Origin: JAJPHF01 sp035293805
GTDB taxonomy: Bacteria; Chloroflexota; UBA6077; JAJPHF01
Direction of reading: 5' to 3'
Assembly: GCA_035293805.1 (NCBI GenBank)
Contig: DATGMD010000065.1
Coordinates: 1-24,974 of the forward strand
Length of the DNA: 24,974 nt
In this document: piece by piece, positions 14,111 to 22,938 of the stretch
How the letters are laid out: each line of letters starts with the position of its first letter
How positions within the stretch are numbered: position 1 is the stretch's first letter
The notes under the pieces: model-generated
The model's database searches: none
The model's input: the letters and a program-made list of their open reading frames with translations, nothing else
What the model was told of the DNA's origin: nothing
Made by a program: the position numbers and the translations under genes

Positions 14111-17100
14111 ATGATTACCCGGCAGCCCTCACGCCCCGGTCGGTACCCGGTCGGCTGGGCGCTCGCGCTCCTGGCGGGGTTGCTCGCCGCCTTGCTGCCC
14201 CTGGCCGCGGCCGCCGCGCCCGCCCGTGAGGCGCCAGCCGGCGGCTCCGCGCTCGACGCGCCCGCCCGGGACACGGCGCCCGGCTTCCCGCCGGCCGCGC
14301 GCCCGCTCCTGGGCATCCTGAGCGCGCGCGCCGCGGCCCCGGACGCCGCACTGCCTACCAGCACACTCGCCGTGCCCGCGGGCGAGCCGGCAGCCCTTCT
14401 CGGCGGCCCGCCGGCGCCGCGCGGCGCCGCGCCCCAGCAGACCGACGACCAGGCGACGCTGGAGACGCGCCGCCCCGAGGTGCAGTGGGCGGCCGGCGAC
14501 AGCGGGGCCTGGCAGAGCGTACCGACGCAGCAGACGGTGCAGACGGGCGACCGCGTGCGCACCGGCAGCGACGCCAGCGCGCGGCTCGTCTACTTCGAGG
14601 GCACCAGCGTCGACCTCGGGCCCGAGACGGGCATCCGCGTCGAGCGGCTGGCGCGCAGCGATGGCGGCAACGTCGTCACGCGGCTGTTCCAGGCCGCCGG
14701 CACGACGGTGAGCCGCGTCGTTCACCTCACCGATCCGGCCGCCAGCTTCGAGATCGACACCCCCTCCGCCACCGCGTTCGTGCGCGGCACCGAGCCGCGC
14801 GTCGAGGTCGCCGCCGACGGCTCGACCCGCGTTACGAACGTGCCCGATGGCACCGAGGGCCTCGTCGTCGTCGTCGGCAAGGACCAGAACGCCTCGCAAG
14901 TGACCCTGCGCCCCGGCGAGGGCACCTCCATCGTGCCGGGCCTGCCGCCCTCGCTGCCCGCGCCCGTGGCCGGCCTGCAGGTCGATCAGACGGCCGCGTC
15001 CCCCGCCGGGCAGACCGTGCAGGAGCAGCAGCAGGAGCGCCACCGCCAGCAGCAGCAACAGGCCCAGCAGGCGGCCGAGCAGGCGCGGCTCGGCGTGATC
15101 GCCGCGCAGAACGAGCTATCGCGGCTCACCCAGCAGGAAAACGCGCTCCTACAGCAGATCGCCGACTTGCTGACGCCCACCCCCGCGCCGACGCCGCGGC
15201 CCAAGGGCGTCGGTCCGAGCAACGACCAGTTCGCCGGCGCGACGCCGGTCACCTCGCTCCCGGCGCGCTTCCAGCAGAACACCAGCGGCGCCACCACCGA
15301 GGGCGGCGAGCCGCTGACCCCCTGCGGCCCGAACACCTTCACCGGCAAGACCGTCTGGTTTGCCGTGAGCGGCAGTCCAACCGGCGGGGTCAGCGTGGAC
15401 ACCTTCGGCAGCGACTTCGACACCGTGCTCGCCGTCTACACGGGCACGACGCTGGGCAGCCTCTCCCTCGTCGCCTGCAACGACGACACGAGCGGCCCGC
15501 AGTCGCGCGTCGTCTTCGCCATCACGCCCGGGACGACCTACTACGTGCAGGTCGGCGGCAATGGCGGGTCCTCCGGCAACCTCGTCGTCAACGTCCGCGC
15601 CGCGCCGCCGCCCCCGCCCAACGACGCCTTCGCTCACGCCATTCCGGTCACGGTCCCCGCCACGCGGACCGCCGTCACCGACAGCGCCAGCACCGAGCCC
15701 GGCGAGCCCACGCTGCCGATCTGCGACGGCCGGCCCCGCCCGATCGGCGCGACCGTCTGGTACACGCTCACGCCCGCCACCACGGCCGCCGTCGCCGTCG
15801 ACACGCTGGGCAGCAGCTTCGACACGATGGTCGCCGTGTACACTGGCTCGGCGCTCGCCAACCTCTCCCTCGTCCGCTGCAACGACGACACCGGCGGCAC
15901 CCTCCAGTCGCGCGTCTCGTTCGTGGCGCGCGCCGGCACGACCTACTACGTCCAGGTCGGCGGCTTCGCCAACGCCTCCGGTAACCTCACGGTCCACTTT
16001 AGCCCCGGCCTGCCCCCGCCGCCCAACGACGATTTCGCCAACGCCGCGCCCATCGGCACGCTGCCGGCCCAGCTGTCGGCGGTCACGGACAGCGCCAGCG
16101 TCGAGCCCGGCGAGCCCATCAGCTTCACCTGCGACGGCCGATCGGTCACGATCGACAACACCGTCTGGTACACCCTCACGCCCCTGACGACGGGCTACGT
16201 GGCCGTCGACACCTTCGGCAGCGACTACAACACGGTGCTCGCGGTCTACATTGGCAGCGCGCTCGCGAGCCTGACCCCCGTCGCCTGCAACGACGACACG
16301 CTCCAATCCGGCACCGGCAACGCCGACCAGTCGCGCGTAACCTTCAACGCGGTCGCCGGCACCACCTACCGCATCCAGGTCGGCGGCTACCAGGGCGCCT
16401 CGGGCAACCTCGTCCTGCACGCTGCCGTCACCAGCCCGCCGCCCGCGAACGACAACTTTGCGGCTGCAACGGTCGTGGCGCCCGCGTCGCTGCCGGCGAC
16501 CTTTACGGCAGCCACCGACAGCGCAACCGTCGAGCCCGGCGAGCCGCACGCGCTCGGCAGCACCGCGCTCACCTGCGCCGGCACCAGCAGCCTGGTGCTG
16601 ACCAACACCGTCTGGTACAGCTTCACGCCGACGAGCAGCGGCGCGCTCGTGGTGGACACGTTCGGTAGCAGCTACGATACGGCCATCGTCGTCTATACCG
16701 GCAGCGCGCTCGGCGCCCTCAGCCAGGTCGCCTGCAACGACGACGCGACCCAGCCAGGGACGGCCAACACGTTGCAGTCGCGCGTGGTTGCGGACGTGAC
16801 GGCGGGGACGACCTATCGCGTGCAGATCGGCGGCGTGCAAGGGGCGTTCGGCAGCCTGACCGTACACTTCGCCTTCGGCCCGCCGCCCCCGCCCAACGAC
16901 GCCTTCGCCAACGCCCAGGCGGTGACGACGCTGCCGAGCAATTTCGGCCCGGTCGACACGACGACGGCCAGCCTCGAGCCCGGCGAGCCCACCGCGCCGA
17001 TCCTCTGCGCTGTGCCCATCGGCAACACCGTCTGGTACACCTTCACGCCCGCGACGACCGTGCCGGTCAGCATTGACACCTTTGGCAGCAATTTCGACAC

Positions 17101-17848
17101 GGTGCTGGCGGTGTACGCCAACAACACGGGCGCCCCGCCGGCCAGCCTGCTCAGCAGCTTCTTCAACCAGCCTAATCAGGTTGCCTGCAACGACGACGCC
17201 AACGGCACGCCCCAGTCGCGGGTCACGTTCCTCGCCACGGGCGGCAAGACCTACTACGTACAGGTGGGTGGCTTCAACGGCGCGTTCGGTACCTTGCAGG
17301 TCCACTTCCAGCCGGCGACGCCGCCGCCCAACGACAACTTCGCCAACGCCCAGGCCGCCGCCCCCGGCCAGTTCACCGCCTCGACCGTCGCGGCGACGAC
17401 CGAGCCCGGCGAGCCGCTCGTCGTGGACGCCGCGTGCGCGCCGACTACTGGCGGCACCCTGGGCGCCACCGTCTGGTATACGTACACCACGCCGATCCCG
17501 GCGCAGGTGACGATCGACACCTTCGGCAGCGACTTCGACACCGTGCTCGCCGTGTACACGGGCAACGCGCTGGGCAGCCTGAGCCGTGTGGCCTGCAACG
17601 ACGACGCGCAGGGCACGCAGTCGCAGCTTACCTTCGCGGCGACGCCCGGCACGACGTACCGCGTGCAGGTCGGCGGCTTTGGCGGTGCGGTCGGGAACCT
17701 CGTCGTGAACTTCAGCCAGAGCCCCGGCCCCGGCGTGCCGCGCGTCCAGCCGCCCGCGGCGCCCGCCAAGGCACCGCCCGCCCCGCCTCCCGCCGACAAG
17801 CTGAGCCCGCCCGCGAAGCCGCCCGCGCCCCCTGGGCGCGGGCGCTAA
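14111..17848 (+). CDS. Exported FecR-domain protein with six beta-sandwich-like repeats
   Basis: A 1245-residue secreted protein. Residues about 15-37 are a hydrophobic signal peptide (GWALALLAGLLAALLPLAAA). A FecR-type domain spans about 114-270 (VQTGDRVRTGSDASARLVYF, then FEIDTPSATAFVRGT). Next come a Gln-rich coiled coil (about 302-353) and six repeats of about 130-150 residues starting near 371, 503, 638, 779, 929 and 1074. Each repeat has ND-x-FA, EPGEP, TVWYTxTP, VDTFGSxFDTVLAVYTG, ACNDD and TTYYVQVGG, resembling pre-peptidase C-terminal (PPC)-like sandwiches. The tail is Pro/Ala-rich. The frame is open from 13772, but that part has no signal sequence and crosses the riboswitch region, so I start at the ATG 14111. 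A cell-surface adhesin or scaffold is inferred. FecR here is not a sigma regulator, as no FecI gene is adjacent. Confidence 0.85.
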   Translation: MITRQPSRPGRYPVGWALALLAGLLAALLPLAAAAAPAREAPAGGSALDAPARDTAPGFPPAARPLLGILSARAAAPDAALPTSTLAVPAGEPAALLGGPPAPRGAAPQQTDDQATLETRRPEVQWAAGDSGAWQSVPTQQTVQTGDRVRTGSDASARLVYFEGTSVDLGPETGIRVERLARSDGGNVVTRLFQAAGTTVSRVVHLTDPAASFEIDTPSATAFVRGTEPRVEVAADGSTRVTNVPDGTEGLVVVVGKDQNASQVTLRPGEGTSIVPGLPPSLPAPVAGLQVDQTAASPAGQTVQEQQQERHRQQQQQAQQAAEQARLGVIAAQNELSRLTQQENALLQQIADLLTPTPAPTPRPKGVGPSNDQFAGATPVTSLPARFQQNTSGATTEGGEPLTPCGPNTFTGKTVWFAVSGSPTGGVSVDTFGSDFDTVLAVYTGTTLGSLSLVACNDDTSGPQSRVVFAITPGTTYYVQVGGNGGSSGNLVVNVRAAPPPPPNDAFAHAIPVTVPATRTAVTDSASTEPGEPTLPICDGRPRPIGATVWYTLTPATTAAVAVDTLGSSFDTMVAVYTGSALANLSLVRCNDDTGGTLQSRVSFVARAGTTYYVQVGGFANASGNLTVHFSPGLPPPPNDDFANAAPIGTLPAQLSAVTDSASVEPGEPISFTCDGRSVTIDNTVWYTLTPLTTGYVAVDTFGSDYNTVLAVYIGSALASLTPVACNDDTLQSGTGNADQSRVTFNAVAGTTYRIQVGGYQGASGNLVLHAAVTSPPPANDNFAAATVVAPASLPATFTAATDSATVEPGEPHALGSTALTCAGTSSLVLTNTVWYSFTPTSSGALVVDTFGSSYDTAIVVYTGSALGALSQVACNDDATQPGTANTLQSRVVADVTAGTTYRVQIGGVQGAFGSLTVHFAFGPPPPPNDAFANAQAVTTLPSNFGPVDTTTASLEPGEPTAPILCAVPIGNTVWYTFTPATTVPVSIDTFGSNFDTVLAVYANNTGAPPASLLSSFFNQPNQVACNDDANGTPQSRVTFLATGGKTYYVQVGGFNGAFGTLQVHFQPATPPPNDNFANAQAAAPGQFTASTVAATTEPGEPLVVDAACAPTTGGTLGATVWYTYTTPIPAQVTIDTFGSDFDTVLAVYTGNALGSLSRVACNDDAQGTQSQLTFAATPGTTYRVQVGGFGGAVGNLVVNFSQSPGPGVPRVQPPAAPAKAPPAPPPADKLSPPAKPPAPPGRGR

Positions 17849-17860
17849 CCGCGCTTCCGC

Positions 17861-18400
17861 TCAGCTAGCGCCATACAGATGGTCGTTCCAGAGAGACAGG
17901 CCGTCCACGCGACGGAACGCGGCGTCGAAGGACGCCAGGTCGAATACCCCGGTCTCCTGTGCAGCGGCCAGGTGCAGCGCGTCTTCCGGCGCCAGTCCGT
18001 AGTCGCTGACGTGGGTCAGCGCGCGGGCACGCATCCCTTCGGTGAGCGCAATCTCCGTCCAGCCGAACTGATTCAGTAGCTGCTCCAGCGCGACCCAGAA
18101 GCTGCGGAGATACGCCCGGCGAACGTCGGCGCGATCCCACCGAGCTAGCCGCGCCTCGCGCTGCCACTGCTCGGGCAACGCCTGTCGGAACTCGGCCTGG
18201 CAGACCACGTGCGTCAACTCAACCCAGGTCAGAGGGGACACGTAGAGCGTCGTGAGGCCGCTCGCGAACAGCGGAAGCAAGAAGTCCCGCGCTTGCTCGT
18301 GGTGAACGTGGTTGCTCACGAAATGAGCGACGAGGATGTTCGTATCGAGATAGAGATGGGCGGGCGGCGCCTCGGCGAAGGCGCGTTCAGTCGCGGGCAC
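17861..18400 (-). CDS. PIN-domain (VapC-like) toxin
   Basis: A 179-residue PIN nuclease. It has LYLDTNILVAHF (D19), WVELTHVV (E61), GLAPEDALHLAAAQ (D140) and LASFDAAF (D159), the four acids expected for a metal-dependent ribonuclease. It starts at GTG 18400, overlapping the upstream antitoxin gene by 14 bases, so the pair is translated together. Its stop is 12 bp from the convergent FecR gene. Target RNA unknown. Confidence 0.88.
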   Translation of the reverse strand: MPATERAFAEAPPAHLYLDTNILVAHFVSNHVHHEQARDFLLPLFASGLTTLYVSPLTWVELTHVVCQAEFRQALPEQWQREARLARWDRADVRRAYLRSFWVALEQLLNQFGWTEIALTEGMRARALTHVSDYGLAPEDALHLAAAQETGVFDLASFDAAFRRVDGLSLWNDHLYGAS

Positions 18401-18560
18401 GGCGCGCGGGTTGGTCGTCGCCCAGCTTCTCGAGGAACTGGACCGAGGGCACCGGACGTGTCAGCCGCACAATGCCCGCCAGCCGACGCACCTTCTCAGC
18501 GCTGGCATCCGCGGCTTTGGGATGGTGCTTAGTCAGGTCGGCCTGCTTCACCTTAGCCAT
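18387..18560 (-). CDS. Small antitoxin candidate of the PIN pair
   Basis: A 57-residue basic protein starting at ATG 18560 with GGAGAGGGA upstream. The visible sequence is AKVKQADLTKHHPKAADAS followed by a helix-like EKVRRLAGIVRLTR and SVQFLEKLGDD. I do not recognise a named antitoxin family. Position, size and the 14-base overlap with the PIN gene support the role. A longer frame back to 18653 lacks a ribosome site and looks non-coding. A short hydrophobic coding relic lies upstream in the gap. Confidence 0.65.
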   Translation of the reverse strand: MAKVKQADLTKHHPKAADASAEKVRRLAGIVRLTRPVPSVQFLEKLGDDQPARRARD

Positions 18561-18783
18561 CCCAGTCCCTCTCCGGCGCAGACACGTGGCTGCGGAGCTT
18601 CCCCACGGGGCGAATACCATAAACGACAGGCGCCTGAAAGCGCCCCCCCGCATTCAGAGCATACGGGATGGGCGTAGCAGGAGCAACAAGCGAGTAGGCA
18701 ACCGCCAAGACCCGGGCCGGGCCCGCCGGGCTGCTCCTGGCGGGTGCGCTGGCGTTCGGCGTGCTGGCCGCATGGCGGCGGGG

Positions 18784-19884
18784 CTAGCCGGCGGCGCGGC
18801 GGGCGATGCGGAGCAGGTAGAGCTGCCAGTGGCAGACGGCGCGCGCCGGGTCGGCGGCGATGCGCGCCTGCACGCGCTGGTAGAACGTGTGGCCCGCGCT
18901 GGCGCGGCGCGCGGCGTCGAGGCGGCCGAAGAGCGACGGCTCGCTGAAGCCGCGCAAGAAGCCGGTGTAAGCGGCCGCGAAGGCCTGGGCGTCGTGCGTC
19001 TGCTCGTAGCGCGGCCAGAACGCGTCCGGCAGCACGGCGGGCGCGCTCTCCACCAGCTCCAGCGCCGCGCCGATGGTGCCCCCCGCCGCGAACGGCGCCG
19101 TCCACTCGGCCAGCGTGCGGTAGTAGGTCGGCACCACCATCTGCGCGTACTCGGCTGCCGTGAGGGTGCCGTCCGCGACCATCTCCTGGAGCACCTCGTT
19201 CGCCAAGTCCATCAGGCTCTCGGCGCCGCTGTTGCCCGCGTCGTCCGCGCCGCTGGCGACGACCACAAGCTGCCCGCCCGGCCGCAGCTCGCCCGCCCGG
19301 CAGGTCAGGAAGCGCGCCCAGTCATCCCGCGCGCGCTGGGCGAAGGCCGCGCGCACGGCGCCCGTGGCCCGCGGCGACCAGATCTGGCCGGGGATCGGGC
19401 AGGGCACGGCGCTCAGCCAGTGGACCGTGATCGACGAGTAGCCGAGGCTGACCTGGCCCGCGGGGAAAATTTGCTCGTAAAACGACTTGCCCGCCGCGAA
19501 GGCGTAGACCTCCTCGGCCCCGCGCAGGTAGCTGTCTGGCGATTCGGCCAGCAGCCGGAACAGCGAGTTGAAGTCGTTGTCGGGCAGGTCCGTGTGCGTG
19601 ATGGCGAGCGCCGCGCCGGGCACCCGCTCGCGCACGGCCGCGATGACCGCCCGCATCGGCGCCTGCGAGTTGCGGCCCTCAGAGGCGCCGTAGTCGGCGA
19701 CCACGACCGGCTCGCCCGGCCCTGGCAGCGCCAGCGCCGCGACGGCGCGCGCGAGCAGCGGCAGGCCGAAGTCGCTGGCGCTGTGCTGGGGCTGCGAGTG
19801 CTCGTTGTAGAAGTCCTGCCCCTCCATGACGCTCTCGACGGCCGGCGCGGCACCGGCCGCCGCGCCGGGATGCGGCTCGCTCAT
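18784..19884 (-). CDS. SABATH-type S-adenosylmethionine carboxyl methyltransferase
   Basis: A 366-residue protein, the usual length of the plant SABATH family (PF03492), which methylates carboxyl groups of salicylate, jasmonate, indole-acetate and gibberellins. Family parts in order: EGQDFYNEHSQPQHSASDFG (substrate/SAM region), VVVADYGASEGRNS (SAM loop, 61-73), HTDLPDNDFNSLFR (97-110), SFYEQIFP (134-141) and GYSSITVHWLSAVP (148-161, the ligand-pocket Trp region). The ATG at 19884 has GGAGGGAGGG upstream. Bacterial members are known but few are characterised. It is transcribed alone. The carboxylate substrate cannot be named. Confidence 0.85.
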   Translation of the reverse strand: MSEPHPGAAAGAAPAVESVMEGQDFYNEHSQPQHSASDFGLPLLARAVAALALPGPGEPVVVADYGASEGRNSQAPMRAVIAAVRERVPGAALAITHTDLPDNDFNSLFRLLAESPDSYLRGAEEVYAFAAGKSFYEQIFPAGQVSLGYSSITVHWLSAVPCPIPGQIWSPRATGAVRAAFAQRARDDWARFLTCRAGELRPGGQLVVVASGADDAGNSGAESLMDLANEVLQEMVADGTLTAAEYAQMVVPTYYRTLAEWTAPFAAGGTIGAALELVESAPAVLPDAFWPRYEQTHDAQAFAAAYTGFLRGFSEPSLFGRLDAARRASAGHTFYQRVQARIAADPARAVCHWQLYLLRIARRAAG

Positions 19885-20128
19885 TGCCCTCCCTCCCGGC
19901 GGCCGAGCCTGGGGCCGGCCGCCCGCCGCGTCGCCCAGCCGAACCGTCGGGCGCGCGCCGTGCCTGATTGTAGCAGTACGCGGCGCGGGGACCGCTCCGG
20001 CGCCGCGGCCCCTAGGCGGACACCGCCGCCGCGTCGATAATTGCGGATACCGCCTCCGGGTCGGTAATAAACAATGGAAAGGCCCGCCATAGCGCGCGGG
20101 CCGGCCAGCGCGGAGACGGGGGTCGAGC

Positions 20129-21352
20129 GTGAAGCAGCAGCACTGGCGCCTCCTCGGACAGATCTTGCTCGTGGCGGTCGGCTACGCCGCGATCGGCAAG
20201 CTGTTCGTCCTGTTGTCCAGCCTCGTCAACGTCGTGGCGCTCGTCTACCCGCCCGAGGGGCTGGCGCTGGCCGCCGGCCTGTGGCTGGGCTACCGCGTCT
20301 GGCCCGGCGTCTTCCTGGGCGAGCTGCTGCTGACCATCTCCACCCCGACGCCGCCGCTCGTCTCGCTCACCATGGCGTGCGGCAACACGGCCGACATGCT
20401 CGTCGGCGTGGCTCTCCTGCGCGGGCGCCTCGACTTCTCGCCGCGTCTGGAGCGGCTGCGCGACGTGGTCGGCCTCACGCTGGTCGTGGCGGCGGCTTGC
20501 GCGCCGCTCAGCGCCACCGTCGGCGTCACGGCCCTCTGGCTGGCCGGGGCGGTCCCGGCTAGCCAGTACGGCGCGACGTGGGCCTCCTGGTGGCTCGCCA
20601 ACGTCATCGGCCAGGTGCTGGTCGCGCCCGCGCTGCTGACCTGGCTAGCCCACCCGCCGCATCCGGGGCAGCGCCGCCAGCTCGTCCTGGCCGCGGCGCT
20701 GGGCGTCGTGCTGGTCCTGGTCAGCCAGATCGCGTTCGGCCGCTGGGCGGCCTATGGCCTGTACCATCCCGCGCTGCTGTTCGCCATCTTCCCGGCGCTG
20801 ATCTGGCTCGGCGTGCGCTGCGGGCCGCGCGAGGCGGCGACCGCGGCGCTGCTCGTGGTGCTGATGGCGCTGGAAGCCACTGCGAGCGGCATCGGCCCGT
20901 TCTCCGCGGGCACGCTCGCCGAGCGGCTGGTGTACCTTAACATCTTCATGATCGGCGCGGCGATGACGGCGCTGTGGGTGGCCGCGCTGTTCGCGGAGCG
21001 GCGCGCGCTGGAGGCCGAGCGGGTGACGCGCGCGCGGCTGGAGGGCATCCTGCTGGCGGCGCGCACGATCGAGCACGAGCTGGGAAACAAGCTGGCCCTG
21101 ACGCTGGGCTGGACGGAGCTGCTGGCCGTGCATCCGACGCTGCCGGACGCCCTGCGCCCGCTCGCGGCGGAGGCGCTCGACGGCGCCCAGCAGGCGACGA
21201 CGATCCTGCAACGGCTCCAGGCCCTCAATCGGATCGAGGAGACCGACTGGGGCCCCAACATGCCCACCACCCTCGACCTCGCGCGCCTGACAGCCGCCGC
21301 CCCGGCGCCCCCCACGGTCGCCGCGACCGGCGCCGCCCCGGCGCGCGGCTAG
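20129..21352 (+). CDS. MASE1 membrane sensor with histidine-kinase DHp helix, no ATPase domain
   Basis: A 407-residue protein starting at GTG 20129 after GGGGGT. Residues about 8-290 hold about eight membrane segments of the MASE1 sensor domain (PF05231), including VYPPEGLALAAGLWLGYRVW and PGVFLGELLL. A cytoplasmic helix follows with the H-box ARTIEHELGNKLALTLGWTE (H316), as in HisKA-type dimerisation domains, then a second helix to about residue 380. After PTTLDLARL comes an Ala/Pro tail. The N, G1, F and G2 boxes of the kinase are missing. It may receive or pass on a phosphoryl group from another kinase, or be a degenerate sensor. No response regulator is adjacent. Confidence 0.8.
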   Translation: MKQQHWRLLGQILLVAVGYAAIGKLFVLLSSLVNVVALVYPPEGLALAAGLWLGYRVWPGVFLGELLLTISTPTPPLVSLTMACGNTADMLVGVALLRGRLDFSPRLERLRDVVGLTLVVAAACAPLSATVGVTALWLAGAVPASQYGATWASWWLANVIGQVLVAPALLTWLAHPPHPGQRRQLVLAAALGVVLVLVSQIAFGRWAAYGLYHPALLFAIFPALIWLGVRCGPREAATAALLVVLMALEATASGIGPFSAGTLAERLVYLNIFMIGAAMTALWVAALFAERRALEAERVTRARLEGILLAARTIEHELGNKLALTLGWTELLAVHPTLPDALRPLAAEALDGAQQATTILQRLQALNRIEETDWGPNMPTTLDLARLTAAAPAPPTVAATGAAPARG

Positions 21353-21400
21353 CGTCGGCGGCAGCAGGCTTCCCCGTCTGGAGAGCCCGCGTACCGGGGC

Positions 21401-22369
21401 TCAGGGAGGCGGGATCGGCGTGAGCGGCGGGCGGTCCTGGAGGACGGCGAGCACGTTCTCGGCGGCGAGCGTCGCCATGCGATCGCGCGTCGCCACGCTC
21501 GCGCTGCCGACGTGCGGCACCACGAGGCAGTTGGGCAGCGTCAGCAGCGGGTGGTCGGCGGGCAGCGGCTCGGGCTCCGTGACGTCGAGGCCAGCGCCCG
21601 CGATCCAGCCCTCCGCCAGCGCGCGGTAGAGCGCGTCGGGGTCGACGACCGGGCCGCGCGCCGTGTTCACGAGATACGCGGTCGGCCGCATCCGGCGCAG
21701 CGCCGCCGCGTCGAACAGGTGGTGCGTCTCGGGCGTGAGCGGCAGGTGGACGCTCACGAAGTCGCTCACGGCCAGCAGTTCGGGGAACGCCACGCGCCGC
21801 GCGCCGGTGGCCGCCTCGGCCGCCTCCTGCCGGCCGCGCGCCGTGTAGAGAATCGTCATGCCGAAGCCGGCCGCGCGCCGCGCCACGGCCGCGCCGATGC
21901 GGCCCAGGCCCGCGATGCCGAGCGTGGCGCCGTACACGTCGCGGCCGAGCAGCAGCAGCGGGTCCCAGGTCGTCCACTGGCCGGCGCGCACGTAGCGCGC
22001 GCCCTCGGGCAGGCGCCGCGCCACGGCGAGCAGCAGGGCGAACGCCAGGTCGGCGGTCGTCTCGGTGAGCACGCCGGGCGTGTTCGTCGCCACCACGCCG
22101 CGCGCCGCTAGCGCAGCCAGGTCCAGATTGTCGTAACCGACCGCCATGTTCGCCACCGCGCGCAGCCGCGGCGCGGCCGCCAGCAGCTCGCCATCCACGC
22201 GGTCGGTGAGCAGGCAGAGCAGCCCATCCGCGTCGGCGACCTGACGCAACAGCTCGGCGCGCGGCATTGGCTGGTCGGAGTCCCAGAGCCGCACGGCCGC
22301 CGCTCCGCGCAGCAGCTCCAGCCCTGCCTCGGGGATACGGCGCGTCACGAGCACGGTCGGCTGATCCAT
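21401..22369 (-). CDS. D-2-hydroxyacid dehydrogenase (glyoxylate/hydroxypyruvate reductase-like)
   Basis: A 322-residue NAD(P)-dependent enzyme. The Rossmann motif is GLGRIG (154-159), with R238 in VNTARGPVV, acidic residues in DVTEPEP (265/267) and H286 in VVPHVGSA, the three catalytic elements of the family. ANMAVGYDNLDL and TPGVLTETTADLAFALLLA are typical of GyaR/GRHPR. It likely interconverts glyoxylate or hydroxypyruvate with the D-hydroxy acid, in the cytoplasm. Its ATG lies 3 bp after the stop of the small membrane protein gene, whose end supplies AGGGGT, so the two are probably coupled. A 6-bp hairpin (21383-21402) lies at the convergent end. Confidence 0.9.
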   Translation of the reverse strand: MDQPTVLVTRRIPEAGLELLRGAAAVRLWDSDQPMPRAELLRQVADADGLLCLLTDRVDGELLAAAPRLRAVANMAVGYDNLDLAALAARGVVATNTPGVLTETTADLAFALLLAVARRLPEGARYVRAGQWTTWDPLLLLGRDVYGATLGIAGLGRIGAAVARRAAGFGMTILYTARGRQEAAEAATGARRVAFPELLAVSDFVSVHLPLTPETHHLFDAAALRRMRPTAYLVNTARGPVVDPDALYRALAEGWIAGAGLDVTEPEPLPADHPLLTLPNCLVVPHVGSASVATRDRMATLAAENVLAVLQDRPPLTPIPPP

Positions 22370-22372
22370 CCG

Positions 22373-22792
22373 CTACCCCTGAGTGCTTCTAGAACTACGC
22401 ATTGAAGGCAAGGAGAACAACAAGGACTCTGCGGCTGTCCACAAGCCAACGATAGCCAGCACGCCGCGACTGATAGTACCCAAGAGATCCGGCTGTCGGA
22501 CCCGCGCCACGTTCACTTGCATGCTCAGCAGGTACGAGGCGAGGATGAGACCAAAGACTCCCAGGGCCATCCGGCCTCGCAATTGCCACGCCAGTCGCTC
22601 GGCTTCGCTATCTCGCCTCCGCGATTCTATTCGGGCCAGGATGCTGGCGCCTAATAGCAGCAGGCCAGCCAGCGAGAACGCTATCCCCCATTCCGAGAAA
22701 TCTACTGCCGCGCTCGGAACTGTTAATAGCACTAGCACGTAGAGGAGCGCGATGTCTGCACCGGCCACGCAGCCTATCCATGTGAGACGCAT
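22373..22792 (-). CDS. Small four-helix membrane protein
   Basis: A 139-residue protein with four hydrophobic stretches: about 7-27, 35-53, 73-93 and 105-125, with a basic charged loop (ARIESRRRDSEAERLAWQ) between the second and third. No family recognised. The ATG has GAGGAG five bases upstream. It ends 3 bp before the dehydrogenase start, so they share a message. Role unknown. Confidence 0.65.
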   Translation of the reverse strand: MRLTWIGCVAGADIALLYVLVLLTVPSAAVDFSEWGIAFSLAGLLLLGASILARIESRRRDSEAERLAWQLRGRMALGVFGLILASYLLSMQVNVARVRQPDLLGTISRGVLAIVGLWTAAESLLFSLPSMRSSRSTQG

Positions 22793-22938
22793 AACGCTCC
22801 TCGGTCCCTACTCGGGGCGGCTCCTGCCGTCCGGTTTACTCCGGCGGGGCCGCGCCCGGCGAGTCCAGATTCCGCGCCCCGGGACGGAGCGCGCCCATAC
22901 CGAGTCCGCCCCCCTTCGCGCGGGACCGCCGCTGGCGA

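Noticed and set aside
15149..17305. Long minus-strand ORF opposite the FecR protein
   Set aside because: Periodic Gly/Arg/Ala product that reflects the plus-strand repeats; no start signal.
20081..20102. 7-bp hairpin before the MASE1 gene as terminator
   Set aside because: On the minus strand it is followed by a T-rich stretch, but no minus-strand gene lies upstream of it; on the plus strand there is no U tract. Its role is unclear.
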